From Grifola frondosa (lineage: Eukaryota; Basidiomycota; Agaricomycetes; Polyporales; Grifolaceae): a stretch of DNA of 64,000 nt. Position numbers and translations under genes: made by a program. Shown here piece by piece: positions 1 through 11,928 of the stretch. The notes under the pieces are model-generated. The model had not been told where the DNA came from, did no database searches, and saw nothing but the letters and a program-made list of their open reading frames with translations. The DNA is taken from assembly GCA_001683735.1 (NCBI GenBank), contig LUGG01000038.1, positions 1 through 64,000 of the forward strand. Direction: 5' to 3'. The stretch's first letter is position 1; each line of letters opens with the position of its first letter.

Positions 1-2594
1 AGTGCTGTCGAAGTGCTGTCGACTGGTCATACCAAGTGTGGGAAAGACATGGTCACCTTCGATTGCTTCGACCAAATTTGCGACCAGATGACCTGGTCAG
101 GGATCGGTCGTGCGACCACCACAACATCGTCTGTTATGGCATATCACAATGATCATCAATCACCAATCCAAAATAAATATGATAATTTGAATTCTATTTT
201 GACATAAGTGTTTGAGTGTAATGCAACATTACACGTAATACATTGCAGAATCAACAACTTGGTAACCATAGATGCGACTTGACCAATTACCAACTCACAC
301 GGTTTCACACCAGTCTCACGTCGAGACCTGCAACATTTACTTTCCTTCCACCATCATCACCGCACCAACTCTCTCACTTTTATCAACTTAATATTCTAGT
401 ACTATTGAGATTTTCAAGTAAGCTTTGTGCCTGCCTACTGTTGTGAAATTTGACCACTTATTGTATGAATGAATTCAGCATGCAAGCGGTCAACTCAGAG
501 GCACAGCAACACTCTCAATTGAAACGTTTGAGTTATTGAGAAGGTTAGTGAGTTTCCTCACAAGTATATTACAATTTGTTCTTGTGAATGCCATTTCTGA
601 CAATATGCCATATGTTTTAAGGTGTAGATGGGAATTTCAAGAACATGGTGTGCGCACATCAGTTTTGCCAGCCCCATTTCCTTACAATCGATTTCTGACC
701 TGCAAAATCACAGTTTTGGTCGTGGGAATTGGTGAACGCCATCATCTCAAGTCTAGTCATCGCTGCGACTGAATGACACACTTATCGCTCAATTAGAATC
801 ACTTTGGTCAGACTAGCTCCTTGCACCTGTCTCGTGCAGTGTTGCACTAACCAATTCATTCTTTTGCAGCCCAATTTTCCCATCCACAACCCTATTCAGG
901 CAATCCGACCTTGCGCTCACACACGCTGCACCGTTACAGCGCCGCGACCCTTCTCACATCCACAGCATATTCTTTCTGACAACTGCTTCATAGTGTTTCT
1001 CTCCGCACTCCCTGCATCACCTGTTAAGTGCATGTGCATCGCCATGGCAATCTGTTGAATGGTCGAGTTCGCGTGCATGATGCTCAATACATGCCATGCC
1101 ATCTTCTTCCGCCACATTTCACAGCCTCCAGCCTCCTTCGCTCATGCACCAGATGCTCCGCACAGTGCTATCCATCATGTCTGCATGCACGTATGGTATG
1201 TTCAGCTCCGCCATAATCAGCTCCAGTTTTGCTAATTGAAATACCATCTCGGGTGCTTTCCGGTGTGCGGTATGGTGGTGTCATGACGACCACCCATCTT
1301 GTGTAGCTGGAGTGCTTGGTCGACAATGATATGTTTGACATTTGTGAGCGGAGAGTATCCGGGCACATGGTATGTAGTTAGTTATTGGTGTAGCAGTTTC
1401 GGTTGATTTTGCTGAAGCGTGTTCGGATTCTAGAGGACGTGCGCGACGACTCGGAGTTTGGTCATCACATTACCAAATTTGTCCGAGCTATGTGAATTGT
1501 GTACCTACGCGACAGCCTTTGGACCGTCCATCCACCCATTAGCCTTTAGGTGAGTATGTGCATACTCGGGAGGCTCGTGCTTGGAACCCCAGTTGGTGGT
1601 AAGCCAAACAACATGACGGTGACGGCGCACCAATTCCGGAGTGGGGAAGGGAGCTGATGCATGGAAGCAGTATCAATAGGTATCCATCAGCTGTTGCGTG
1701 TGCTTCCGACGAGCTGAGCACACTCTTGTTGACTTCAAGTGTTTGGATTTCCCCCATGTCGATGGCCGCCGCTCATTTGGATACTCAAAAACCCGGCTTG
1801 AGCATCCGCGAAGCATACCAGCTCCACTATCTCCAAATTCGGTCTCTAGCCAGAAATGCAACGTGTCGGGATTTTGCCATCGTGTCCGATGCCGCGGCTC
1901 ACCGGGTGTTCGAGGGCTAGCAGTGTACTATGTTGAATAATATTTCATCCACACGTTTCTCTTGGAACTCGGATTCTGACCATGGCACACAGCAAACCAT
2001 GCTGCAGCGGCAACTGTCCGTGCAAGTGACCGTGTCGGCTGAAGGGTGCCGCTGCATGTCCGACATTCATGGGCGAAAAGAACTCCGAAAGTTGGTACGT
2101 GGTGCATCATGTCTTTTTCTGCAGTGGACCGGTCGATATTCATGATACTATTCACAGCTGAATACCTCCTGGTCATCGTTGATGAGAAATGTGGGATTTG
2201 CAGTGACTGAGTTTGAAGCTGGTTGTGGTCAAAGTTGTGCGCGTGCACTGAGTGTATCAGTGGGCATGAGCCTGCAGTATGTAGCATGTTAGCAGCGGCG
2301 AATCAATGGCATTGCGAGCATAAAGTACAAGTACCGAGTCCGATACTCTTTACAATCCATTCCGGTGCAAGAGTGTAAGAATCCGACACTCCGTACGATC
2401 TACAATCCGACGCCCCGTACAACCTACAACCCACATCGCTAGCAGACTCCAAATTTCTACTTGGACAGTTTCTCATCTCCAGGCACAACAAAATATATTC
2501 ACGCTCCGATATGTACAAGTACCCAGCCGACTCCTCCTCCTCTTCCCACACTACCATCATCATCATCACCCATGTCGCCCACGTCGTCACGTAC

Positions 2595-4227
2595 CCAGCA
2601 CTCTCCAGCGCGTGATGAGCCACCTGGAGCAGCACACGTTGCTGCGGGTCCATACTGCGCGCCTCGCGGGGAGAGATGCGGAAGAACGCATTATCAAACG
2701 CGTCCGGCGCGTCCATAAAGTTCCCGAACTTCGTCTTCAACGCGCGCTTGCCCCCTGCGTTGTTGTACTGCGCGACCGAGAACCGGTTCTGCGGGATCTA
2801 TCCGAGCACAGCACACCGTCAGCGCTGGCAAAAACAAAACACAAAACAAAAAAACAAAAACAAAACAAAAAGTAAAAAATGAAGAAGGAAGGGATGACAC
2901 ACACCTCTGAGACGGTGTTGAGCCCGTTCTCGAGCAGCGACCAAAGCCCGTCCGCGTCCTTTGCACCGGGAAGGTTCACAGCCATGCCCACAACAGCGAT
3001 CGGCTCCCTCTGCCGCGCGTCGTCGAACTTCGCCGCCTTCACGCTCGTCGGGAACGCCGCCGACGACGCACGCGATGTCGTCGAGCTCCAGTCCGCGATG
3101 GACACTTCGAGGCCATGCAGCGAGCGCGCGAGGCTGCGCGCGAGACTCGTGCCTGGGCCGATGTTGGCGACGCGGAACGCGCGCGAGGGGCTGGCCGACG
3201 CGTGCAGCGCGCGCGCGACGGTGTCGAAGTTGACCGGGTGCAGGAGGGTCATGTCCACGATGGCCTCTGCGAGCGTGGGTGCGCAGCCCGCATCGTCCTC
3301 CGTCACGGGCTCGCCGGTGATGGGAGAGCGGAGGGGACGTGCGAGGTCGGTGTATGCTGGCATGCGGACCGTGCGGGCTGCGAGGGACGCGAGGACGGCA
3401 GCCTTGGTGTGGAGAAGCACGGGGGCGTGGTAGAGGGCGTGGATGGATGCGGGCTTTGAGGAGCAGGAGGGGAGTGCGGCGGAGGCGGTGAAGGCGGCGA
3501 GTGCATCGGGGCGCCCGGAGACGGTGACGCAGGTGTCGGACGTAATAGCGGTCAGATAAACGTGGGGACCCGTCTCCTGAAAGCGGATGTCAGTGTGAGC
3601 TACTGGAGCAGAGGTGAAGACGTACGCGTTGGGCGTTGAATTTGGAGACGGCATCGGAGGCCTCTGCGCGAGTGGCGCCGAAGAGGACGAGACTCCAAGG
3701 TGCGGGATCGGTGGGTGCGAGTTCTGCGAGGGCGGCAGAAGTGTAGAGGTGGGCGTGGTATCCGAGCCAGAAAGCGAAGCGGAAAGTCTCGATGCGTGGA
3801 CGAGGAGCTGGGGAATGCTGGTGCTGGTGGCGACGACGACGGCGGCAAAGACGCCGGTCGAGAATCCGATCAGGTCGGCTGTCGGCGGGGCATCAAAGGA
3901 GGCGGGATCGATGTTGGCGAGATAGCGGAGGAGCTGGATGAGGTAAAGGTTGGTATTGGCGAGGACGGCGTTGGCGCGGAAAGCGGGGGGGACGTCGATG
4001 AGGGCGCGCGGGGCCAAGAACGCGTTGATGTCTATGCCGGAGCTGGCCTGGTCGGCAGGCGAGAGGGAAGCGAATTCTTTGAGGAAGGCCTGGTGGCAGG
4101 CGAGGAGGAGGGTGCTGCCGAGAGGAAGTTGTGCGTCCTGGAGAGCGAGGTTGGTGGTTTGGGAAGAGGTAGTCGCGGCGGAGCCTTGTCCGTCGAAGAC
4201 GAAAGCGTCGGGAAGGAAATCAGACAT
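2595..4227 (-). pseudogene. 5' stump of non-reducing polyketide synthase (SAT + start of KS), copy A
   Basis: Reading on the minus strand from ATG at 4227, exon 1 (4227-3626) and exon 2 (3576-2905) encode a starter-unit acyltransferase (SAT) domain. It has the N-terminal FDGQGS, the GFSTG nucleophile-elbow region and the VSGRPDAL segment. The ketosynthase then begins with PIAVVGMA. After an A-rich intron, exon 3 (2797-2595) carries the KS motif DPQQRVLLQ and stops at ALESAG, next to a GTACGT donor. No further KS, AT, PT, ACP or TE sequence follows, so about 80% of a typical NR-PKS (about 2000 residues) is missing. Within the SAT, copy A has one base fewer than copy B (single G at 3794), which shifts the frame until the first intron. 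Fungal NR-PKSs of this type make aromatic acids such as orsellinic acid; that product is inference, and this fragment cannot make it. Confidence 0.88.
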
Positions 4228-5792
4228 GTCTAAGCCAGTCTAAGGAATCTATAGATGAGGAGAAGGGATTAAGCTGGATGAGGCGAAACTGGCTAGGAGA
4301 GAGAAGCCAGGAAGAGTGAAAATCATGGACGAGATTGGCATGCGGATATAAGTGAATCCGGGACAAGAGCGGTGGAGGATCTGGATGGAGACATCGGAAC
4401 GGAGACGGAGGGAAGATGGAGAGTGGTAGAGAGAGATTGGGAGGTGCGCGGAGTGTGCGCGAGTGGATGCGAGTACACGCGGGTCCGTACCTTGTTCGGT
4501 AAGCAAGGCTGCAAAGCTTGACTGCACGGGCGATGCAGCGTGGACAGGCGCGCAAGATATGGCCGGCGTAGGCTCGCGTAGACTGGCGTAGGCACGAGAA
4601 CGCGCGTCACGAGAACGAGCGTGCTGGAGCAGAAGCTGAGCGCGAGGGTGATGCGGACGAGGGACGCGCAGGGTTGCATGGCGAGAGACGCGAGAGTGAG
4701 AGAGGTGTCGAGCGTCTGTTCTTCTTTGGAGGTTCGTTGCACGTCTTGATCTTCACTTCCTTTTTCGGATGCCGTCTTGACGCCGCGATCAGGATCGGTC
4801 AACGCGCGCGCTTAACGGCACCTCGCCGACACTGCCACCCCGCTTCGTCTCGTCCGCGCTCCAGTCCGCCGTGCACCTAACAACGCCAGACGATCATGCC
4901 GCCACACACACGGAAACACAGAGGCACCGATTCCGACCTCCACCCCGCTCGATGCGGGGCCAGTTGTCGCCACCGCGCGTCAGTCCTTCTTCCTTGTTTT
5001 GCTTCCGCGGCGCTCGATACCTCCTCTTCCTGGCTTATCGTCCGCGTCCAATCGGCGTATAACCTCAGCGTCTTCGAGCACTATCTCTTCCAGACGACGG
5101 CCCAAGACCACCTAGAACTCAACATCGAAGACGACATCGAGGACGAATTTCACCTCAGCCATCTTCCACACGTGCGACGCCTTCCGAGTCCGAGCTGCGT
5201 CGGAGCTCTCGTCGGCGTCGATGTCGGTCATGACGTGTTGACAGTTGGCCGACGCCTATTATCTCCCTCACTCAGTGGTCAGTCCTAGCCCTCGACTGCG
5301 CCATCTCCATCGCCGCGCCGATGGCCGTTCCCTTGACTCACCGCTCACCGCTCCCCATCGCCATCTCCTGCAATCCTCCCCGAGTCTCCATATGATTTAT
5401 CTCCCAATCAACTGCAACTCAACCCTAGTTATCCATTCCTCATACGCACCTCGGCATCAGTACATTTCCAATGCGACGTACCCCGCGTGCGCGATACCAT
5501 CCGTCTACGTTCGTGTGCGCGGCCAGTCGACGGCGCGTACCCGGATGCTTGCTGTCACCGCACCGTGACAGGTCCGTTCCACCAAGCTTCTCGACAAGTC
5601 CTAGTACTTGCAATCCGACTAGCTGATCGACGTCGATGCTGATCTGATCTCCAACGCGCCTCCAACGCGTCCACTTCGATCTTGCCTGCCGTCCGCAGCA
5701 TACACCCCTCTACCATCTACCCCGGTCCCTTCATACAGCATCGAGCGAACACGTCCAGGACTCGCGTTCGCATACACATTTCCCTCCCTCTT
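4228..5792. promoter_or_regulatory. Upstream region of PKS stump, copy A
   Basis: About 1.5 kb homologous to 15201-16760, the region that separates the PKS stump from the reductase in copy B. In copy A no reductase follows: homology ends near 5800, where tandem duplication and a mobile element begin. Open frames in this tract have no ATG start and no domain, so none is called. The conservation reflects the shared duplication and does not by itself prove regulatory function. Confidence 0.55.
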
Positions 5793-7325
5793 ACGGTGCA
5801 CGAGCTGTGTCAGGACCGATTTTGGATCGAGAATTTAAAATCCACAGTCAACTCTTAATTTCCGACCGGCGTCTATCAAAATCTGATATCATAACAGAAA
5901 TTACATGCCGAAATTACATTATGTAATCCCTCCCCCGTACTTTTTATTCACCATTTTGTACCTATTTACATCCTTCAGTGTGAAAGAAAAATATCTTCCG
6001 CGAGGAATCTATTTTTCTTGATTAACAGCACTGTGGGCATGGCTCCGTTTGAGTCTGCCCTCTCCATTCGGCACCGGCTAGATACCGGTATCTCTGCAAT
6101 TCAGGGATATGGCTCCGTCCGATGCCGTCCGAAGTGCCGTCCGGAGCCGATGGAGATAAGATTATCTCGTGATGTAGCTGAGCGTGAGAACTTAGTTTCC
6201 GTCTCTTAAGCGCCCTTTCGGCGTTAAGTAACAAGAAGCTTATGTTATTCTAATGTCATTTTTTGTTATGCTAGGTACTATAAATCATTTTAGTCCTATC
6301 ATGCATCAAAATAGAATTTTTTACGTGATAAATAAACTATGGAAGAATTTCAAAATATCCAATTCGGAGCTCACTGTCGGAAACGATGAAGAAAAGGTGC
6401 GGGATTGTAGCGGCTGTGATTTCTCTCGTTTCCTTTTGTGGTCGTCTCGCGCTCGATGCCGAGCGTTTACCTTTCTCCCCACTCACTCTCTCCCTCTTTC
6501 TCGTTGAACCGTTAAAACCCGACGCGGTACTCCGTCGGGACCCCCTCTACGTATATAAGACCGCTGGCCGGTAGACGTACGACAGCTTCTCTTGAATACA
6601 GACTTTATCCCTGTCTTGATTCGAGTGACTCCAGTGTGACACCACCAATTCCTACTTAGGATTGCGAGCGTCACAGGGATATTGCCGCGGGGATTACGTA
6701 AGGACGTTTCAGGAGGTTAATTTGATAGGCACCAGTCGGAAATCAAGAATTGAGTGGGATTTTAAATTCTCGATCCAAAATCGGTCCTGACACAGCTCGT
6801 GCACCGTACCCTCTCCATACGACCGTTGCTTGCATGGTCCCCATGCTGTCTGTGCACCCTGGCGGTTGTGTACTGTACGACGTGATCGACATCCGACTTG
6901 CTCAGCATGTTCGGGAACGGACGAATGGACTGCTGCGACGACACGCAGCCAGTGTCGTACTAAACCCGACTAGCTGATCGACGCGTCGATGCTGATCTGA
7001 TCTCCAACGCGCCTCCAACGCACTCTGCATCTCCCCACGCGCCTCCGTCTACTTCGATCTTCCCCGCCGTCCGCAGCATACACCCCTCCATCATCTACCC
7101 CGGTCCCTTCATACAGCACCGAGCGAACGCGTCCAGGACTCGCGTTCGCACACACATTTCCCTCCCTCTCCATACGACCGCTTGGATGGTTCCCGTGCTG
7201 TCTGTGTACTCTGGTAGTTGCGTACTGTACGATGTGATCGACTTGCAATGGTATCCGACTCGCTCAGCATGTTCGGGAACGGACGAATGGACTGCTGCGA
7301 CGACACGCAGCCAGTATCGGTTGCC
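5622..7325. repeat. Tandem duplication of ~350 bp, first unit split by a mobile element
   Basis: Unit 1 is 5622-5792 plus 6815-6960, and unit 2 is 6969-7325. Both start with a CTAGCTGATCGAC stretch and end with GACGACACGCAGCCAGT. A related single copy lies at 16590-16760, just upstream of the reductase in duplication copy B. The two units are similar along their length except that unit 1 is interrupted by the 1016-bp element. Confidence 0.85.
5793..6808. mobile_element. Non-autonomous TIR element (1016 bp, 6-bp target duplication)
   Basis: The two ends are long terminal inverted repeats. Both start TACGGTGCACGAGCTGTGTC; the first ~50 bp are identical and similarity continues to roughly 90 bp. 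The element is flanked by CCCTCT on both sides (5787-5792 and 6809-6814). The intact second unit of the surrounding tandem duplication (around 7160-7185) shows the empty site with one CCCTCT, confirming both the insertion and the target duplication. There is no transposase, and internal open frames are short and without recognisable domains. Interior sequence near 6540-6700 has a promoter-like TATATAA. A 6-bp target duplication with long TIRs does not settle the superfamily. Confidence 0.88.
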
Positions 7326-10300
7326 AACAAAATGTGAGTAAATTAATTTATAGACTGCATACATACCGTCCATGGCCGCACAGTCCCTGAAAGCACTGCG
7401 ACGCATCGCATTCTCCGTCAATGCGTTGCGTGCGGGCTTGCTTCATCACGAACGCCGACGCCCGAAACGTCCATCAACGCCTCCATGGATGTCCCTGCCA
7501 TGCTACTACCCCCATCCTTATCTCTTCCCGCACTCCGCCGCTACTCGACTACCCGATCGCACCACAGACCACTTTGGTGGTCGCGCATGTAACGTGACTG
7601 CGTCCGTCCATCCGTCCATCCATCCGTCCCGCCCGACGTACCCGTCCTCCGCCGCTCTCCACAAATACTATGCGACGTCGTAGTTGGTGTGCCGTACTTG
7701 TGCAGGACGCAATGCCGCTACAATGCACGTCGTCCGATGGTCGCCAACGTGCCAACGAGCGATAGCACACTCTTGTCGGCCACTACACCGCCCAAAAGCG
7801 TCCGCTTAGCTCACCAGCCCATAGTCTAACCCATCTGCAAAATGCTGCACACCACCCCTGACCCGCATGCGACGACGCGCTCCCGGCATCCCACAGTCAT
7901 CACTTTGAACGCAAACTTGCTCAACCTGGGAAATCTCGCGCGGTGTCCCCGCCCTACCGCGCCATCTCACAATCCTCCATCTACGCGCGTTCATCGCGAC
8001 GACTTCCCACAACCGGACTATTTCTTCTCACACCATCACTCCCCGCACGCCGCCCGCACTCTGCGCGGGTTACACAACGATCGACGTCTGCAACTGCCGT
8101 GTCTCACGTCTTTCGCGGATGCCGCTCTTCTCCTGAACATTGCCTCAGTCAATGCCGCACGCCGTGCATTCCAGTGCACCAGACGACACCATTGCTGGCA
8201 CGGCTGCGATTGGTGAATCAATCGCTATGCAGCGTTTGAACGCGACCGCCACGCATAGCCAGCCACACGTCAGTGCGTGCCATGCGCGGCGATCGCGTCG
8301 CTTCGTCGACGAGAGACCTAGGTGGGTTTCGTCCGTGCTCGGTCTATCTACGTACTACGCTACGTTATGTGCTCTACAGACCGGCGTCACGCACCGTACT
8401 CCATCCAGAGTGACCTACTCGACGCACTCACATTGCTGGGTGGACGAGCAGGTGTGGTCTGGACAGGCCGTGAGCATGCCGTCGATCCGCCGCATGCGGT
8501 CTTTCCTGTCACCGTAGATTTAGTGTATTTATTGTTCAACGCATCCGGTAGTCAGGAGAAGAATGCACTTACCATACAGTCGTTCAGGGCACGCACGATT
8601 CACACCTTCACTCACCACACTCCAGCTTAACTACACCATGGAAACCATCACGACCGGTACGTACACATCATCGGGACTGTCCGTACCGACGTGCACGGCG
8701 CAGATATGCCTGCGCGATCGATTCCTGCAATGCCACTTCTGTGATGTCATGTGGTGTGAGCACGCAAAGGTACCGATAGGCAGCGGGAGCTCACCAACTT
8801 CATGCCCGACGTGCACGAGCATAACATTCAGTCGGGCAACACCACCAGACATGTAAATGACCTGTACGTAGAAGTGACATGACTGTAGAGCCAAATGCAA
8901 AATAAAATTGGAATAACTCACCACGCATTCATGATCATCATGCTGAACCCCAACCAGTCACAACCAGATGAGCAACGAGAGGCGAGGCTATAGAGTGTGT
9001 GTCGTGGTTCACAGGTGTGGGGAAGAGGAGTGAAGTGAGACGCTGTGGATGCCCTCATTATATAGACCACTGGAGCGCCCAAATGAGAATTCCGCTCGAC
9101 AGACCCTCATTCAACTGCACATCCCCAACGCACACCATTGGACATTGAAAAATGTGCGCATCAGCGGATCACACGTAATTATCTATTTTCGGCGTTGAAA
9201 ACCCGGTTCCCAGATGTCCCCGGTTGCAAGTGAGTAAAGGACGAGGTCGGAGAGGTGGAAGGATGACAGAAATACATACAGACGGGATGGAGACCGTCAG
9301 ACACCGTCAGACGTCTCCATGTGTCGTAATGCTACCCGACATGATCATGCGAACAATCGGATGTGAATTCACACATTTGCTGGCAACTGCAGATTGGAAG
9401 ATTGTCTGAGAGTTTCATGAACTTCAAGGCACAAGGCAATCCTCCGTTGACAATCCTTCTCTGACTGTTGAAATAAAGACATGAATGTATACATGGAGTA
9501 CCATACAGAATGCATGCTCACAGCATGTGAGTTTGTTCGCCCGCCAGGTGTGTCCGGTTGCAAGTTGAATGTCGGATTGGAAACCTAGTAACACAAAGAA
9601 ATTCAATGTGAGAAGAGTGCAACCACGGGATTTCAACGTAAATTCATTCGTGGTTTCAGCCACTGATGGAATCCATGGCACTTGATGGCATGCCAGGATA
9701 TTTCGGCAGGATTTGCTTGTACTCCGAGTTGCAGCAACGATTTCTAGATCAAGTCAGAGGATACACTCTTCCACGAAGTACTTGTTTGTCTCCAAACTTT
9801 GTATGGGATAGCTGAAATAGTTACCTTTTCAATCTCACTACAAATGTACCATAGCCAAAACTTATAGACACTGACAATTGTTTGAGCAAAGTCGAAACGC
9901 CACTCCTAAAACAAAGTAAGTAGCATGATTGCCAAAAATGGCAATGTCGATACCTAAATCGGCGAGCTGTGTGGCTGCTGTGCTCATTATTGGTGCTTCC
10001 CCACATTATCGAGCTCAGATAGTATCTCTTCATTGATTCCTGAAATTTGAGTATAATGTACTATACATTTACTCACAAATGCTGCATGGATGACTTTCTT
10101 GTCACTGTTTGCCCCAAATATGACCACCGTATATCTTTGTCCTTATCACAGAATACTTGTTGGGACTTTTGTAAATATTCCTTATTGCGTGCAAGTGTCT
10201 CATCTGTTACCAGTGATGTGACGGTCGGCAACCGGTTGCACAAAACACAGTCACAGAGTCTGCGACCAGTTGCACAACCGGTCACAGGCCAATAATTTTT

Positions 10301-10394
10301 GTGTCTTCTCCCACAAGTCCTTCGGTCACAGGAAACACAGCCCGACTTGACTGCATGTCGAAAAGCAAGTCATCAGGTTTGGGTACATTTTTGG
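7326..10394. other. Gene-poor interval between duplication copies
   Basis: I find no convincing gene here. There is a short (TCCATCCG)-type microsatellite near 7603-7632. A TATA-like box on the minus strand at about 9057-9064 faces a short open frame at 8631-8950, and on the plus strand a tiny two-exon frame at 8638-8882 can be read; neither has a domain or a second copy to support it. 9060-10394 shows only scattered stops and no conserved block. Confidence 0.5.
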
Positions 10395-11184
10395 AAGGAG
10401 CATCCAGTGCTGTCGACTGGTTGTACCAAGTGCGGGAAAGACACGGTCATCTTCAATTGCTTCAACTGAATTTGCGACCAGATGACCTGGTCGGGAACTG
10501 GTCGTGCAACCGTCACAACACTGTCTGATCAATCACCAATCCAAAATAAACTTGATAATTTGAATTTTATTTTTACATAAGTGTTTGAGTGTAATGCAAC
10601 ATTACACGTAATACATTGCAGAATCAACAACTTGGTAACCATAGAGTCGACTTGACCAATCACCAACTCACACGCTTTCATACCAGTCTCACGTCCAGAT
10701 TTGCAACATTTACTTTCCTTCCACCATCATCACCGCATCAACTCTCTCACTTTGATCAAGTCAATATTTCAGTACTATTGCAATTTTTTAAGTAAGCTTT
10801 GTGTCTGCCTAGTGTCGTGAAATTTGACCACTTATCATATGAACAAATTCAGCATGCAAGCGGTCGACTCGGAGGCACATTAACGCTCTCAATTGACACA
10901 TTTGAGTTATTGAAAAGGTCAGTGAGTTTCTGACCACGTATATTACAATTTGTTCTTGTGAATGCCATTTCTGACAACTAGGGTGTAGACAGGAATTTTA
11001 AGAACATGGTGTGCAGCGCACATCAGGTTTGCCAGCCCCATTTTCTTACAATTGATTTCTGACCTGCAAAGTCACAGTTTTGGTCATGAAAATTGGTGAG
11101 CATCATCCTCCCAAATCTCGCTCAATTAAAATTTGCTTATGCACTTTGGTCAGACTAGCTTCTTGCACTTGTCTCGCATGGCGT

Positions 11185-11928
11185 CGCACTAACCAATTCA
11201 TTCTTCCACAGCTCAATTTTCCCACCCACAACCCTATTCAGGCAATCCGACCTTGCACTCACACACGCTGCATCATTACAGCGCCACGACCCTTCTGACA
11301 TCCACGGCATATTCTTCCTGACGACTGCTTCATAGTGTTTCTCTTCGCACTCCCTGCATCCTGTCAAGTGCACGTGCATTGCCATGGCAATCTGCTGAAT
11401 GATCGAGTTGGCGTGCACAATGCTCGACACATACCCTTACGGCTTTACCTTGTCTATCCCTGCTCATGTTTTAGTTTTCTCCTCTGTGCTTACCACTGCA
11501 TGCTGCTAGCTTCCGTCTGAGGATCCACCTACAGTGAGACCATTCTCATACCGCATCGCACTAACCAATTCATTCTTCCACAGCTCAATTTTCCCACCCA
11601 CAACCCTATTCAGGCAATCCGACCTTGCACTCATACACGCTGCACCATTACAGCGCCACGACCCTTCTGACATCCACGGCATATTCTTCCTGACGACTGC
11701 TTCATAGTGTTTCTCTTCGCACTCCCTGCATCCTGTCAAGTGCACGTGCATTGCCATGGCAATCTGCTGAATGATCGAGTTAGCGTGCACAACGCCCGAC
11801 ACATACCCTCACGGCTTTACCTTGTCTATCCCTGCTCATGTTTTAGTTTTCTCCTCTGTGCTTACCACTGCATGCTGCTAGCTTTCATCTGAGGATCAAC
11901 TTACAGTGAGACCATCCTAGTACCGAAG
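11185..11928. repeat. Direct tandem duplication, 372-bp period
   Basis: Unit 1 (11185-11556) and unit 2 (11557-11928) both begin CGCACTAACCAATTCATTC and end before similar GTGAGACCAT tracts, and they are nearly identical. Copy A has a single unit (about 845-1100), so this doubling arose after, or only in, copy B. Confidence 0.88.

Larger units (their letters stand above)
1..5800. repeat. Segmental duplication, copy A (continues left of window)
   Basis: This stretch matches 10395-16760 in the same orientation. Shared landmarks run in the same order: the tract at 13-230 against 10400-10600, the region 790-1080 against 11130-11420, the region 1140-2300 against 11970-13230, the PKS stump, and its upstream region to about 5800. 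By eye the PKS part is nearly identical, while the gene-free part (1-2300) has many more substitutions and small indels. Bases 1-2590 hold no gene I can support. The left edge of the duplication lies at or beyond base 1. Confidence 0.9.

Noticed and set aside
2879..4243. Several plus-strand open frames of 97-184 residues over the PKS stump
   Set aside because: They are antisense shadows. The same frames recur at 13481-15231 only because the PKS stump is duplicated.
6180..6700. LTR-like interior of the TIR element (TATATAAG, pyrimidine-rich leader)
   Set aside because: No TG...CA-bounded direct repeats, primer-binding site or retroelement protein is seen; the long inverted ends and empty site define a TIR element.
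8638..8882. Tiny two-exon plus-strand gene (about 43 residues) or, on the other strand, a short gene from about 8952 with an upstream TATA box
   Set aside because: Both can be drawn with GT-AG introns, but neither has homology, a repeat copy or length enough to exclude chance.
10198..10292. Inverted similarity of GTGACNGGT-type words suggesting hAT-like transposon ends
   Set aside because: The matches are short and imperfect, and no target duplication or second end could be fixed.
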